Shown here piece by piece: positions 9,301 through 17,550 of a stretch of 64,000 nucleotides of DNA. Below the pieces are notes generated by a model. That model was not told the DNA's origin and made no database searches. It saw only the letters and a program-made list of their open reading frames with translations. Origin of the DNA: Bacteroidales bacterium UBA4772 (lineage in GTDB: Bacteria; Bacteroidota; Bacteroidia; Bacteroidales; VadinHA17); contig DHHM01000005.1 of assembly GCA_002403305.1 (NCBI GenBank), positions 4,795 through 68,794 of the forward strand, in the 5' to 3' direction. Each line of letters begins with the position of its first letter. The first letter of the stretch is position 1. The translations under genes and the position numbers were made by a program.

Positions 9301-9637
9301 CTCTTTTTCTGACAAGCTGGTCAATCAGATGGCTCCTGCCGATTGTCCCGGCTATTATGATCATCTCAGACCGCGGAGCCTTTTTGCCTTTCACCAGTTC
9401 CGGTGTGTTGCCCGTCACACGGAACAGATCGTCCTGCAGGTCAGTGAAGGCCCGAATTACCCCGGGCCAGTCGCCCTGGCTCACGCACAGCGGCGCACAC
9501 CATCCCGGGCGGGCAAAGGTCAGGGAGCCCTTACTCCTTGACCTGGAGATGAGCGCCGGCGAGTCGGTATCCTGACCTGTCGCCGGCAAACTATAAATAG
9601 TAATGATCAGAAGTATTGTTGTAATTATCTTATGCAT
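6395..9637 (-). CDS. GH115 xylan alpha-1,2-(4-O-methyl)glucuronidase
   Basis: A 1080-residue secreted enzyme (signal peptide ending near residue 22, ATGQ) that releases glucuronic and 4-O-methylglucuronic acid from internal positions of xylan. The GH115 signature is clear: an LLRLKANYLWPAMWNN block near 245-260, with a TSHQEPM block near 285. The C-terminal beta domain includes VSMEAASYTSRHDTEERYW near 925-945. Between catalytic and C-terminal parts lies a Thr/Ser/Pro-rich linker with three 13-residue repeats (7377-7493). About 30 residues after the usual end are coded by spacer-like DNA, so the stop codon may have shifted. It lies 23 bases after GH30. This is the enzyme most directly able to supply 4-O-methylglucuronate to the methyl-transfer genes in this window. 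Confidence 0.95.
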   Translation of the reverse strand: MHKIITTILLIITIYSLPATGQDTDSPALISRSRSKGSLTFARPGWCAPLCVSQGDWPGVIRAFTDLQDDLFRVTGNTPELVKGKKAPRSEMIIIAGTIGRSHLIDQLVRKRGIDVTAIEGKWESYLIETVERPFPGVKRALVIAGSDKRGTIYGIYEISRQIGVSPWHFWADVPVRKSEELYVNPGRYVAGEPSVKYRGIFLNDEYPALTRWVSFRYGDVTPSDDPPIPPGVANYGSEFYSRIFELLLRLKANYLWPAMWNNAFNEDDLRNAKLADDYGIVMGTSHQEPMIRAQKEWDRRYKSTLGSWSWTDHADTLVKFWRDGIRRNKDYESILTIGLRGADDTEMGPGGPAGNIAKLEKIVDIQRRLIAEELNPDVTRVPQMWCLYKEVQDYYHAGMRVPDDVTLLWAEDNWGNVRRLPTADERKRSGGAGVYYHFDYHGGPRSYQWINTSPIPKIWDQMSLAKQYGADRIWIVNVGHFRGYEVQIEYFLSLAWDTEAFSSDAMSEWTSQWAASVFGPDYAPEIADIIAQYTRYNGRRKPELLRPDTYSLVNYNEAERIVEEYNSLVARAEAVGKQMPEEMYDAYFHLVLFPVKACALVNELYVTAGKNALYAAQGRANAAEMADRTEELFRADTALMGYYNRVYANGRWKHFMDQAHLGYVAWNDPPANSLRHIKLERPAVPGNASPAVAVEGSRAAWALTATESTTESSTVAVKTGGIVQTSPEAMATVGTTQTSPGGMATGGTAQTSPRADEAPLLPQFDLFNQLTRYFEIFNRGSEPFDYAVTADNPWITLSHTSGRVTDQQRVTVTVDWPMLTGMLKAASSAVEGSGLTSGLHEGTVTVSAAGGEIKIVVPAFCPALPDPAALVGFVEGDGYVSMEAASYTSRHDTEERYWEWIEDYGRTHSGMRATAVTDAPPAQSGENAPWLEYRMYLFSAGDFETTLHMAPSLNFLPDRDFQIGISVDDGEPQLLTVVPKEFNAENGNREWEKTVMDATRFVKGTISVREPGYHTLKIWMIDPGIVLEKIVLNTGGLRPSYLGPPESHSGQPSVISRQSLKGTEGCELHSENGPSDIRP
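7377..7493 (-). repeat. Three tandem 39-bp repeats coding a GH115 linker
   Basis: Imperfect copies start at 7377, 7416 and 7455. The 39-base period keeps the frame and codes a 13-residue unit rich in T, S, G and P. It looks like a recently expanded flexible linker. Confidence 0.7.
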
Positions 9638-9660
9638 TCCTGGTCGATTGATTAAGGATT

Positions 9661-11043
9661 TTAAATTTCAAGAACAACGGTTGTTACGGATTTCGGTTTC
9701 AGAATAATGTATTGATCGGCACCAACAGGTGCGGTCTCCCTGTAATTTGAGACTGCATCTGTCTGAACGGCACGGATAGATTTGATGCTCTTGCCGGTAA
9801 CCTCCAAATCGTAATTGGCTGCCTCAACTGTCGGATTTACCGCAACAACGGTGATCTTTTTGCCTGAAGGATCGATGAATGCTGACATCGGGATCAAAGG
9901 GGACAGAACATTGATCCGGACATACCCCTTGTCAATCTCCCTGGAAAAGTGCTTCATAACATAATAGAACGGAGTAAGGGAGTAGCTGCCTGAGCTGGTC
10001 AGCTTGATCATGGAATCTGAATTGGTGTCGCTCCAGGCCATCAGCCAGTAGAGGTAACCCGAGGCGTTGGCTTCATTGAGATTCTGGATGATGAACCAGG
10101 CGGTATTGAGCCATGTAAAGTTTGAATACTCGGTCATGATGCATGGCTTGTTGCCATAACTGTCGCGGATCATGTTGAGATCTGCCTTTGTCTGTGCAAT
10201 GAGCGTTGAAACCGAATAATTGTAGGTGTGATAGGCATAGGCAGCCAGGTGCTGTTTGTTTTTGACCGGGGTTGAAAAGAGGCCGAAGGTGTTGCCACCC
10301 AGTTTGCTGCTGTGACCTATGTTCTCAGCCTCGGGCCCGAGCATCTTCGGCGGATTTGCCCGCGTACTGATCTTATTCCAGACTGCGTCGAAGGCATTTA
10401 CAAATCCCGGAAAATCAACTGTCTCCGTGGGGCGCCACTCACAGGTCTCCCAGTCAGGAGTGACCCAACCGGGTTCATTTTGGATGCTTATGTAATCAGG
10501 CTGGAAGGGAAGGTGATCAAGCACGTCGTTCCAGTATTCCGCAAAAGCCTCGTACATGAAAGCTCCCTCCTCCTTCTTCAGGGTCCCTTCCCGCAGGTTG
10601 TCGTTGCTTTTCAATGCCGAAGGAGGGGTCCATGAACTTACCATAAACTGTATGTCCGGGTTATACTGCCTTGCAATGGCACTGAGGTCACTGGTGATCG
10701 TGTAGAGGTTCTTGATTGAGGGGTTCTCCATGACATCGGTAGTCTTGACGGCAGGATAGCCATTGGGATAATAGTTATTCTTGAACCTGATGATGTCGGT
10801 CCCAAGATCTTCGAAAAGAAGCTGACATATCTGGTTTTTCTGCGGGCTTGTTATGATCCTGTCAGCATACCATGTAAGTGACCCTCCGAAGCCGATCATC
10901 TCCTGGTAGGTCACTGAAGGATCAATAACTGCATTGATGATTACAGGTTCAATGACCGGATCATCCGGCCCTTCAGGATCACCGCATGACTGGCACATTA
11001 AAGACAGTAGAATCAGCAATGAAATTATTGAAGATAGTCTCAT
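9661..11043 (-). CDS. GH30 glycoside hydrolase, probable glucuronoxylanase
   Basis: A 460-residue lipoprotein: the hydrophobic leader ends in LMCQSC, a lipobox with Cys20, followed by an acidic Pro-rich stretch typical of surface export in Bacteroidota. The (beta/alpha)8 domain contains IGFGGSLTWY near 50-60, the acid/base block IQNEPGW near 185 and the nucleophile block IMTEYSNF near 305. A C-terminal beta domain follows. Subfamily 8 enzymes cut the xylan backbone next to a (methyl)glucuronic acid branch. The GH115, CE15 and GH10 neighbours favour that activity over beta-xylosidase or glucosylceramidase, though the subfamily was not computed. It lies 14 bases after CE15 and 23 before GH115. 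Confidence 0.88.
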   Translation of the reverse strand: MRLSSIISLLILLSLMCQSCGDPEGPDDPVIEPVIINAVIDPSVTYQEMIGFGGSLTWYADRIITSPQKNQICQLLFEDLGTDIIRFKNNYYPNGYPAVKTTDVMENPSIKNLYTITSDLSAIARQYNPDIQFMVSSWTPPSALKSNDNLREGTLKKEEGAFMYEAFAEYWNDVLDHLPFQPDYISIQNEPGWVTPDWETCEWRPTETVDFPGFVNAFDAVWNKISTRANPPKMLGPEAENIGHSSKLGGNTFGLFSTPVKNKQHLAAYAYHTYNYSVSTLIAQTKADLNMIRDSYGNKPCIMTEYSNFTWLNTAWFIIQNLNEANASGYLYWLMAWSDTNSDSMIKLTSSGSYSLTPFYYVMKHFSREIDKGYVRINVLSPLIPMSAFIDPSGKKITVVAVNPTVEAANYDLEVTGKSIKSIRAVQTDAVSNYRETAPVGADQYIILKPKSVTTVVLEI

Positions 11044-11057
11044 AGTTTTCAGGTTCG

Positions 11058-12404
11058 TTATTTGTCAAAATATCCTGCAGCATATTCCAGGAATACCGGC
11101 CAGTTAGGTCCGGACGTATGCCCTCCGGTGTGCTGGCGGAAAGCGACTTCTCCCCCGGTGAGTCCCTCGCCGAGAGCAGGATACTCATCAGTCTCAAGTC
11201 CTTCTGCCCCCAGCAGCCGGTACACCGGTCCGGCTGCAACAGCTGCCATGAACATGCCACGTGCATCAACCCATGCGTCGCCTTTGTCTCCGCTGCTTAT
11301 GAATACCGGTCGGGGGGCACAGAGGGCAATCAGCTCATGCGAGTCGACCGGCAGGTCATCCCAGGTAAGCGGCCCAGCATATTTAAGGAAATTTCCTGCC
11401 ATCCAGTGGTATTCGCCGTCAGCTGCCAGGTTCTCTACTATCTCCCCGGCATTGCGCCTGTAAAGCTTCGCACCGCCGGCGCCGGAGGAGCTGATCAACC
11501 CGATGGCAAAACGGGTGTCAAAGGCCATTGCCACCAGTGCGGCCTTGCCGAAGCGCGAGAGACCTTCTATGCCCACCCGTGACGCATCTGTCAGTGGATC
11601 AGTCTCAAAATAATCAAGGGCACGGCTTGCTCCCCAGGCCCACGCGCGAAGCGCTCCCCAGTCATCAGGCTTACGTGGTCCGCCCCTGTTCATAAGCCCT
11701 ATGATTCCCTGCCTGAGCCCGGCGCCGTGGTCAGCCTGAACGCTGTATGGAAGCATGACCGCAAAGGCCCAGCCTCTCTCAAGCACCTGTTCCTGCCACG
11801 AGGGCTGACCGCCGGCTGGCGGTTGTTGTCTCATGCCGGCAGGCCATACAAATCCCAGTTCCATGATTACCGGCACAGGCCTGACAGCATTTGCCGGGAC
11901 AGTAAGGGTCAGCTGCATGTCTACGGTAACTCCTGGTACTGAGGAGTCGCGCACACGCCCCTCGAGAGTCCTGGTCATCACCGGGAACGAACCGGTTGTA
12001 TCATGTGTTTCTGAGACAACCACCCAATCTACCGGGGGGATGCCTTCAGGCACACGCCCATAAACCTCTCTTTCAAATTCCTCAACTATTTCGCTGCGCC
12101 TCTTCTTCCACCATGCCTTCGCACTCTTCACCCTCTTTCCGTTGCGGAACCTCAGCGGATCCGGCAACAGAGGGTACGGATTGGCTTTGGCCTCATCATA
12201 ATTGGCTGCATTCGGGGCGTCGGAATTCATGCCGTCAACGCCCGGCCTGAGCGACGAAATACCCAGCAAGGTCATCATATGCTGATGATCAGCAGTTGTC
12301 ACCTTCCTTATGCTGTCCCACTGCTGTCCTGACGGCTGTGCAATTGCAGCAAAAAGAGAGACAAACAGCAAGGGAATAGTCAAAAATGTCTTTGTTCCTG
12401 TCAT
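11058..12404 (-). CDS. CE15 glucuronoyl esterase (4-O-methylglucuronoyl methylesterase family)
   Basis: A 448-residue alpha/beta-hydrolase with a signal peptide ending near residue 22 (AIAQ). The nucleophile elbow GLSRFGKAA, near residue 275, matches the CE15 G-x-S-R-x-G-K motif, and the catalytic His is in HTGGHTSGP near 430. These enzymes hydrolyse the ester between xylan (4-O-methyl)glucuronic acid and lignin alcohols, freeing the acid for GH115 or GH67. The start codon overlaps the GH3 stop by four bases (ATGA at 12401-12404 on the minus strand), which suggests translational coupling. Its presence, together with GH115 and GH30, defines this as a glucuronoxylan locus rather than an arabinoxylan one. 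Confidence 0.9.
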   Translation of the reverse strand: MTGTKTFLTIPLLFVSLFAAIAQPSGQQWDSIRKVTTADHQHMMTLLGISSLRPGVDGMNSDAPNAANYDEAKANPYPLLPDPLRFRNGKRVKSAKAWWKKRRSEIVEEFEREVYGRVPEGIPPVDWVVVSETHDTTGSFPVMTRTLEGRVRDSSVPGVTVDMQLTLTVPANAVRPVPVIMELGFVWPAGMRQQPPAGGQPSWQEQVLERGWAFAVMLPYSVQADHGAGLRQGIIGLMNRGGPRKPDDWGALRAWAWGASRALDYFETDPLTDASRVGIEGLSRFGKAALVAMAFDTRFAIGLISSSGAGGAKLYRRNAGEIVENLAADGEYHWMAGNFLKYAGPLTWDDLPVDSHELIALCAPRPVFISSGDKGDAWVDARGMFMAAVAAGPVYRLLGAEGLETDEYPALGEGLTGGEVAFRQHTGGHTSGPNWPVFLEYAAGYFDK

Positions 12405-14674
12405 TCCACTTTCAGTACTGTTTTCTGCAGATCCTCATCGCGTGAGGAGGATCCGGTCATGATCTCAAAATCACCCGGCTCCACGACGTATTTCATGTCA
12501 ATGTTATGGAATGCCAGCTTTTCAGGAGTGATGTCGAACGAAACCTTCTTCGTCTCCCCGGGCTTCAGTGTGATGCGTGCGAAGCCCTTCAGTTCCTTAA
12601 CCGGACGGGTGACGCTGCTGACGACATCCCTGATGTAGAGCTGCACTATCTCATCGCCGGCAATCTTGCCTGCGTTGGTAACCTCCAGGGTCACCTTCGT
12701 CTTCTCGCTCTTTTTGATGGTGCTTTTTATGAGTTCCGGCTTCCCGTATCTGAACTTCGTATAGCTCAGGCCGGAGCCGAAGTGGAACAGCGGTTTGACA
12801 TCCTGTGAAAGGTAGTCCTGCCACTGGGCGCTGGGCTTGTGGTTGTAATACATTGGCAGCTGGCCGGCCGACTTCGGGAAGGTGATGGTCAGCTTTCCTG
12901 AGGGATTGACCTCACCGAAGATGATGTCGGCTGCTGCAGTGCCGGTCTCCTGTCCCATGTACCAGCCTTCAAGGATAGCAGGCACTTTCTCCGCAAGAGT
13001 ATTGATGGAGAGCGGACGGCCATTCATCAGGTAGAGCACCACGGGCTTGCCGAGGGCGGTGATGGCATCTGCCAGTTCACCCTGCTCTCCAAACAGATCC
13101 AGTGTCATGTTATCCCCGATATGGTTCTGTGCCCATGCCTCACGGCAGAGATGTTCATTCTCCCCAATGGCCAGGATGACCAGGTCAGCGCCTGAGGCTA
13201 CTTTGACAGCTTCACTGATGAGCTTCATGTTCTCATCACGCGAAGCGAACTTGATCTCATCATATTTCCAGTTGAAGTAGCTGATGGTGGTGTTGATCGT
13301 CAGCCTGCATCCCTGCGCGAAGAGCACCTCAGTGCCGTTGCCGGCCCTTGTCCTGATGCCGTCAAGGAGGCTCACCTTTTCATAAGGTTCACCGGAGTAG
13401 CCCCCGAACCATAGGTCTTTTGCGCACGGACCTATGACTGCTATCCTTTTGTATTTGCCCTTCTTCAGCGGCAGCAGTCCGTCATTCTTCAGCAGAACGA
13501 TTGACTCATGAGCTGCCCTGAGTGCAGTCTTTTTGTGAGCCAGCGATTTGCTGACGCTGACAGCCTGCTTCTCATCCACGAAGGGATTTTCGAAGAGTCC
13601 CAGGTTGAACTTGAAGGTAAGCACCTGCTCCACGGCTTTGTCGATATCTTCTCTCTTGATCTTCTTCTTTTTTAGGAGCTCCGGCAGTACCCTGTACATA
13701 TTGGCCTGCGGGAATTCATACTGTATTCCGCAGTTGAATGCTGTCATTGCAGCTTCGGTGGCATCATGACAGACGAAGTGCTTGTTGAAGAGATGGTCTA
13801 CGCCATAGTAGTCGGATACCACCATTCCCTTGTATCCCCACTCATTGCGAAGGAGATCCTGCAGGAGCCACCTGTTGGCATGCGAAGGCACGCCGTCAAT
13901 CTCGTTGTACGATGGCATGATCGTCACCGGCTTTGCGTGGTCGATGCACATCTTGAAAGGTGGCATGTGATAATCGCGAAGCACCCTCTTGGAGTAGTTG
14001 GCAGGGCTCTGGTTCAGTCCGCCCTCCGACTCGCCGTGACCGACGAGATGTTTCAGGGTGGCGGCTACGCTCTCCTTTCCAACCTTGCCCGTATCTCCTC
14101 CCTGCAGTCCTTTCACTGCAGCCACTGAGAGCATGCCGTTTAGGTAGGGGTCTTCCCCGTAGGTCTCCTCGGTGCGTCCCCAGCGCGGATCACGGCACAC
14201 ATCTATTACAGGGGTAAGGGCGTGATGAGTCCCGCGTGAGCGCATCTCGTGCGCCACCACGCTGTAGACCTTCTCAAACAGAGTGGTATCCCATGAGCAT
14301 GCCAGTCCGATGGCCTGCGGGAAGACGGTGGCCTCTGGCCTCATCATACCGTGCTGTCCCTCGTCGACGAAGATGGCAGGTATGCCCAGGCGTGTCTCCT
14401 CAACAAGATATTTCTGGATGGCATTGCGCATCCTAACGGTCTCTTTGATGCCAAAGGGAGCGGGATGGACCGAATGGCATCCCCTGCCGAATATCTCCTT
14501 CATCTTTTCGGGATCGTCGAAGATCTCAGGCTTGAAATCCTCCACGCCTCCGTTCCACAATCCCATTAGCTGGGCACATTTCTCCTCGATTGTCATTCGT
14601 CCCATGAGGTCCTCCACTCTTTTCCTCACTGAGAGTGAGGCATCCTTATACGGCAGTTTTGCTGATGGTTTCAT
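12401..14674 (-). CDS. GH3 beta-xylosidase/beta-glucosidase
   Basis: A 757-residue GH3 enzyme with the usual order: N-terminal TIM barrel, alpha/beta sandwich with the acid/base region, and C-terminal fibronectin III-like domain (from about 670). The nucleophile block VVSDYYG is near residue 290 and the DPRWGRTEETYGEDP block near 160. No signal peptide is obvious; the protein begins MKPSAKLPYKDAS, so it may be cytoplasmic or use an unrecognised leader. In this operon it should release xylose from xylo-oligosaccharides; beta-glucosidase activity cannot be excluded. A 103-base gap before it, on the transcript side after GH10, contains a perfect 10-bp inverted repeat. Confidence 0.93.
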   Translation of the reverse strand: MKPSAKLPYKDASLSVRKRVEDLMGRMTIEEKCAQLMGLWNGGVEDFKPEIFDDPEKMKEIFGRGCHSVHPAPFGIKETVRMRNAIQKYLVEETRLGIPAIFVDEGQHGMMRPEATVFPQAIGLACSWDTTLFEKVYSVVAHEMRSRGTHHALTPVIDVCRDPRWGRTEETYGEDPYLNGMLSVAAVKGLQGGDTGKVGKESVAATLKHLVGHGESEGGLNQSPANYSKRVLRDYHMPPFKMCIDHAKPVTIMPSYNEIDGVPSHANRWLLQDLLRNEWGYKGMVVSDYYGVDHLFNKHFVCHDATEAAMTAFNCGIQYEFPQANMYRVLPELLKKKKIKREDIDKAVEQVLTFKFNLGLFENPFVDEKQAVSVSKSLAHKKTALRAAHESIVLLKNDGLLPLKKGKYKRIAVIGPCAKDLWFGGYSGEPYEKVSLLDGIRTRAGNGTEVLFAQGCRLTINTTISYFNWKYDEIKFASRDENMKLISEAVKVASGADLVILAIGENEHLCREAWAQNHIGDNMTLDLFGEQGELADAITALGKPVVLYLMNGRPLSINTLAEKVPAILEGWYMGQETGTAAADIIFGEVNPSGKLTITFPKSAGQLPMYYNHKPSAQWQDYLSQDVKPLFHFGSGLSYTKFRYGKPELIKSTIKKSEKTKVTLEVTNAGKIAGDEIVQLYIRDVVSSVTRPVKELKGFARITLKPGETKKVSFDITPEKLAFHNIDMKYVVEPGDFEIMTGSSSRDEDLQKTVLKVE

Positions 14675-14735
14675 ATCTGATTGTTTATGGTTGTTTTATT
14701 CGGGCATTAAATACTTATTTTATTGGTTGAATGGA

Positions 14736-14776
14736 ACTTGCATGAAATCTTTATGTGATATCCTGATCATGCAAGT
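14736..14776 (-). promoter_or_regulatory. Perfect 10-bp inverted repeat between GH10 and GH3
   Basis: ACTTGCATGA (14736-14745) is exactly complementary to TCATGCAAGT (14767-14776) across a 21-base spacer. It starts right after the GH10 stop codon, so in mRNA it would form an intercistronic hairpin. It shares TTGCA/TGCAA half-sites with the sites at 17481-17494 and 20576-20612. Confidence 0.6.
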
Positions 14777-14777
14777 C

Positions 14778-15896
14778 TCATTTAGCTTTTTCTGCTTCCC
14801 TGATGACTGCATAGTAAGCAGGCTTGGGCTGATAGTTCCGGTCAAACAGAAGGGGGTAGTTGGTGCGTCCGGGCATCGGCCAGTTGTTCTTCCATGAATA
14901 GCCGTCGTGCATACCCCAGAAGGTGACCCGGGTGACACTCTCGCTCTGTTTCAGCAACAGTGCGAAGAGTTCTGCATAGCGGTTGGTCAGCTGTGTCTCT
15001 ACTGAATCAGGAAGCCCTGCGACATACGGGTTGAGCGAATCGCGGTATTCAGCCGTCATCGATATCTCCGCACCATAGAGCCATGCCGGTGTGGGCAGCA
15101 CGTTAATCTCCAGTTCGGTGATCATCACCTTCATGCCCAGGGCGGCATATTCGCCTATGCTCTCGTCAATGATTTCCATGTCAGGAGAATCAAGGTGCCA
15201 GTGTCCCTGGATGCCGACGCCGTCAATGCGGATGCCTTTCTCCTGAAGATTCTTCACTATGGGTATTACACCCGCCCTTTTGGCCCTCTCTTCATTGTTA
15301 TAGTCGTTGTAGTAGAGTTCGGCATCAGGATCAGCCTCATGGGCATATTGAAATGCCTTTTCGATATAGTCGTCACCGATTATCTCCAGCCACTTTGTCC
15401 GGCGCATGCTGCCATCCTCCTCCACTGCCTCATTGACCACATCCCAGCCCAGTACCTTTCCCCTGTAGTGACCCACCACCGTGTGGATATGGTCTCTCAT
15501 TCTCTCCAGGAGGGCGTCACGTGTCAACGGGTTGCCAAGAGAGTCCCGGAAAACCCATCCGGGTGTCTGTGAGTGCCATACAAGAACATGGCCTATGACT
15601 TTCATGCCATTGCGTTCCGCGAAATCCACAATGCTGTCGGCAAGTCCGAACTCATATCTCCCGGGCTCCGGGTGGATTCTCTCCCATTTCATGGCATTTT
15701 CAGCGGTTACAGAGCTGAAATGTTTTGCAATGAAAGGCTTTGCAAGGGGGTCAGTGCCGTCGACCTGGATCCGGTTTATGGCTGTTCCAATGAGCATCTG
15801 ATCTCCAAATGCATCCTTCAGTCCCGGATCATCACTGCTGCATGACGATGCTGTCAGCATCAATATCACCAGCGGAATAACCAATGTTCTATACAT
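14778..15896 (-). CDS. GH10 endo-1,4-beta-xylanase lipoprotein
   Basis: A 372-residue GH10 enzyme that cuts the xylan backbone. The leader ends TASSC, a lipobox at Cys19, so it is probably a surface or periplasmic lipoprotein. The single (beta/alpha)8 domain shows ENAMKWERIHP near 66-76, GHVLVWHSQTP near 102-112, the acid/base block WDVVNEAV near 150 and the nucleophile block ITELEINV near 265. The WGMHDGYSW block follows near 330. No carbohydrate-binding module is attached. It lies 17 bases after the symporter gene and is followed by the inverted repeat at 14736-14776, which may separate GH10 expression from the downstream genes. Confidence 0.95.
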   Translation of the reverse strand: MYRTLVIPLVILMLTASSCSSDDPGLKDAFGDQMLIGTAINRIQVDGTDPLAKPFIAKHFSSVTAENAMKWERIHPEPGRYEFGLADSIVDFAERNGMKVIGHVLVWHSQTPGWVFRDSLGNPLTRDALLERMRDHIHTVVGHYRGKVLGWDVVNEAVEEDGSMRRTKWLEIIGDDYIEKAFQYAHEADPDAELYYNDYNNEERAKRAGVIPIVKNLQEKGIRIDGVGIQGHWHLDSPDMEIIDESIGEYAALGMKVMITELEINVLPTPAWLYGAEISMTAEYRDSLNPYVAGLPDSVETQLTNRYAELFALLLKQSESVTRVTFWGMHDGYSWKNNWPMPGRTNYPLLFDRNYQPKPAYYAVIREAEKAK

Positions 15897-15913
15897 GTCT
15901 GTTGTTTTTCAAA

Positions 15914-17371
15914 TTACTCTTCATATTCCTTGCGTCTGGCTGCCAGTTCATCCTGCATCTGGTATTCTGCTTTCTTTCCGATGCCGTAGATGAAGAGTGC
16001 TATGATGCAGAGCACAAGCGCTATTACCGGGAAGATGCTCACCGAGAGCCTGATTCCCTGCACGGCCGTGGGTGTCTGCACCACGTTCGCAACATACCCG
16101 TAGGCATTCAGCAGCCATCCTGCCACGGCACCTCCGACGGCCAGTCCGACCTTAAGGCCGACCACGATGCCGGCGAAGACGATGCCGGTTGCACGGCGAC
16201 TGAACTTCCACTCGGAATAGTCAGCCACGTCAGCCATCATTGCCCACGGCAATGGCATGGTAACGCCCCATGAGAAGTTAAAGAGTATTGAGAGGATGAG
16301 TACTGCCCAGATGCCAGACGGTGGCACCACAAAGAAAAGTGCCGCCATGATACCTGCCACCATGAGCCAGGTGCGGAAGACATTTCTCTTGCCGAATCTT
16401 TTTGCCATGGCGTTGCCAACGGCAATACCAGCTATAGCCGTCAGCTGGCCAATGATATTAATGACGCTGAAACTGTTGTCGGCAAAATTGGCACCGGTGG
16501 CGGTCATGTTGAGGCTTCCGAGGAGGCCGAAGAGACCCCTGTCGATGTCAACCAGGAATGACCTCATGCTTTCAGGATCAAGATAATACTTGAAGTAATA
16601 GAGGAGGATGCTGTTGCGCATTGCCAGGAAGATGAACATGAAGAGGAAGACGATAAACATCAACACCCACTGCCTGTTGTGGATCAGGTCCGAGAGATCC
16701 TGCTTCAATGATGACTTCTGCTGCGGAGGAGGAACGATTCTCTCCTTTGTGGTCAGGAAGGTGATAAAGAAGAATATGATTGCCAGGATACTGAAGATGC
16801 CCATGGTGATCTGGTAACCCCTGGCGGTATCACCCGCGCCGAAGTGGTTAACCATTGGAAGCGTGAAGCCCATGATCGCTATCGTGGCCAGCGTAACGGC
16901 AACAAACCGGAATGAGGAGAGGCTTGTGCGTTCCTTCATGTTTCCGGTGATAACTCCGCTGAGTGCCGAATAGGGGTTGTTGTTTGCCGAGTAGACAGTC
17001 AGCAGGAGCAGGTAGGTAATATAGGCATATATCAATTTTCCTGTCTGACTGAAATCAGGGGTTTTAAAGGCGAGATATCCCAGTACGCCGAACGGTATTG
17101 CCGTCCAAAGTATCCAGGGTCTGAATTTACCCCATCGGGTGTTGGTGCGGTCAGCCAGGGCTCCGAAGATGGGGTCACAAACCGCCCCCCACAGTCGGGC
17201 TATGAGGAATAGCGTTGCGGCCGCTCCCGCTGATAGTCCGAACGTATCTGTGTAGAAACTGAGCTGAAGCAGCATCATTGTCTGAAAGATGAAGTTGGCT
17301 GCGCCGTCACCAAGGCTGTAGCCTACCTTCTCCCTGACCGAAAGTTTTTCAATTGCCGGTTGCATGGTCAT
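15914..17371 (-). CDS. GPH-family sugar:cation symporter (MFS_2, XynB/XylP type)
   Basis: A 485-residue inner-membrane protein with about twelve hydrophobic segments, of the glycoside-pentoside-hexuronide:cation symporter family. The N-terminal block SVREKVGYSLGDGAANF is typical, as are the FGALADRTNTRWGKFRPW stretch near 68-85 and a central cytoplasmic loop near 210-235. Members carry xylosides, xylose oligomers or glucuronides with Na+ or H+. As the first gene of the minus-strand xylan operon it likely imports xylo-oligosaccharides or (methyl)glucuronides; the family alone does not decide. It is divergent from lacI, and the 179 bases between hold an operator-like palindrome. Confidence 0.92.
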   Translation of the reverse strand: MTMQPAIEKLSVREKVGYSLGDGAANFIFQTMMLLQLSFYTDTFGLSAGAAATLFLIARLWGAVCDPIFGALADRTNTRWGKFRPWILWTAIPFGVLGYLAFKTPDFSQTGKLIYAYITYLLLLTVYSANNNPYSALSGVITGNMKERTSLSSFRFVAVTLATIAIMGFTLPMVNHFGAGDTARGYQITMGIFSILAIIFFFITFLTTKERIVPPPQQKSSLKQDLSDLIHNRQWVLMFIVFLFMFIFLAMRNSILLYYFKYYLDPESMRSFLVDIDRGLFGLLGSLNMTATGANFADNSFSVINIIGQLTAIAGIAVGNAMAKRFGKRNVFRTWLMVAGIMAALFFVVPPSGIWAVLILSILFNFSWGVTMPLPWAMMADVADYSEWKFSRRATGIVFAGIVVGLKVGLAVGGAVAGWLLNAYGYVANVVQTPTAVQGIRLSVSIFPVIALVLCIIALFIYGIGKKAEYQMQDELAARRKEYEE

Positions 17372-17406
17372 TTAGTTATAAGGGTTTCTGACAAAAAACA
17401 CGAATA

Positions 17407-17421
17407 AAGTAAATTTTACTT
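17407..17421. promoter_or_regulatory. 15-bp palindrome near the symporter start
   Basis: AAGTAAA-T-TTTACTT is a perfect inverted repeat, 36 bases before the symporter start codon. It is AT-rich and could be an operator or part of a leader structure. Confidence 0.35.
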
Positions 17422-17480
17422 CAGGTAACCTCCCTGAACGGAATTAAGCGTAAATAAAAGTATGCAATATGAATTTATTG

Positions 17481-17494
17481 TGCAACCGATTGCA
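17481..17494. promoter_or_regulatory. LacI-type operator between the xylan operon and lacI
   Basis: TGCAA-CCGA-TTGCA is a symmetric site with a central CG, the usual LacI/PurR-family design. It lies in the divergent control region, 57 bases before the regulator start. A second, weaker repeat CAATA-N6-TATTG (17465-17480) abuts it. The likely ligand protein is the LacI regulator encoded next to it. Confidence 0.6.
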
Positions 17495-17550
17495 AAAAAT
17501 ATTTCAAAATATTTCAATTATACCGGTTTTATTACTTATTTTGAATAATT

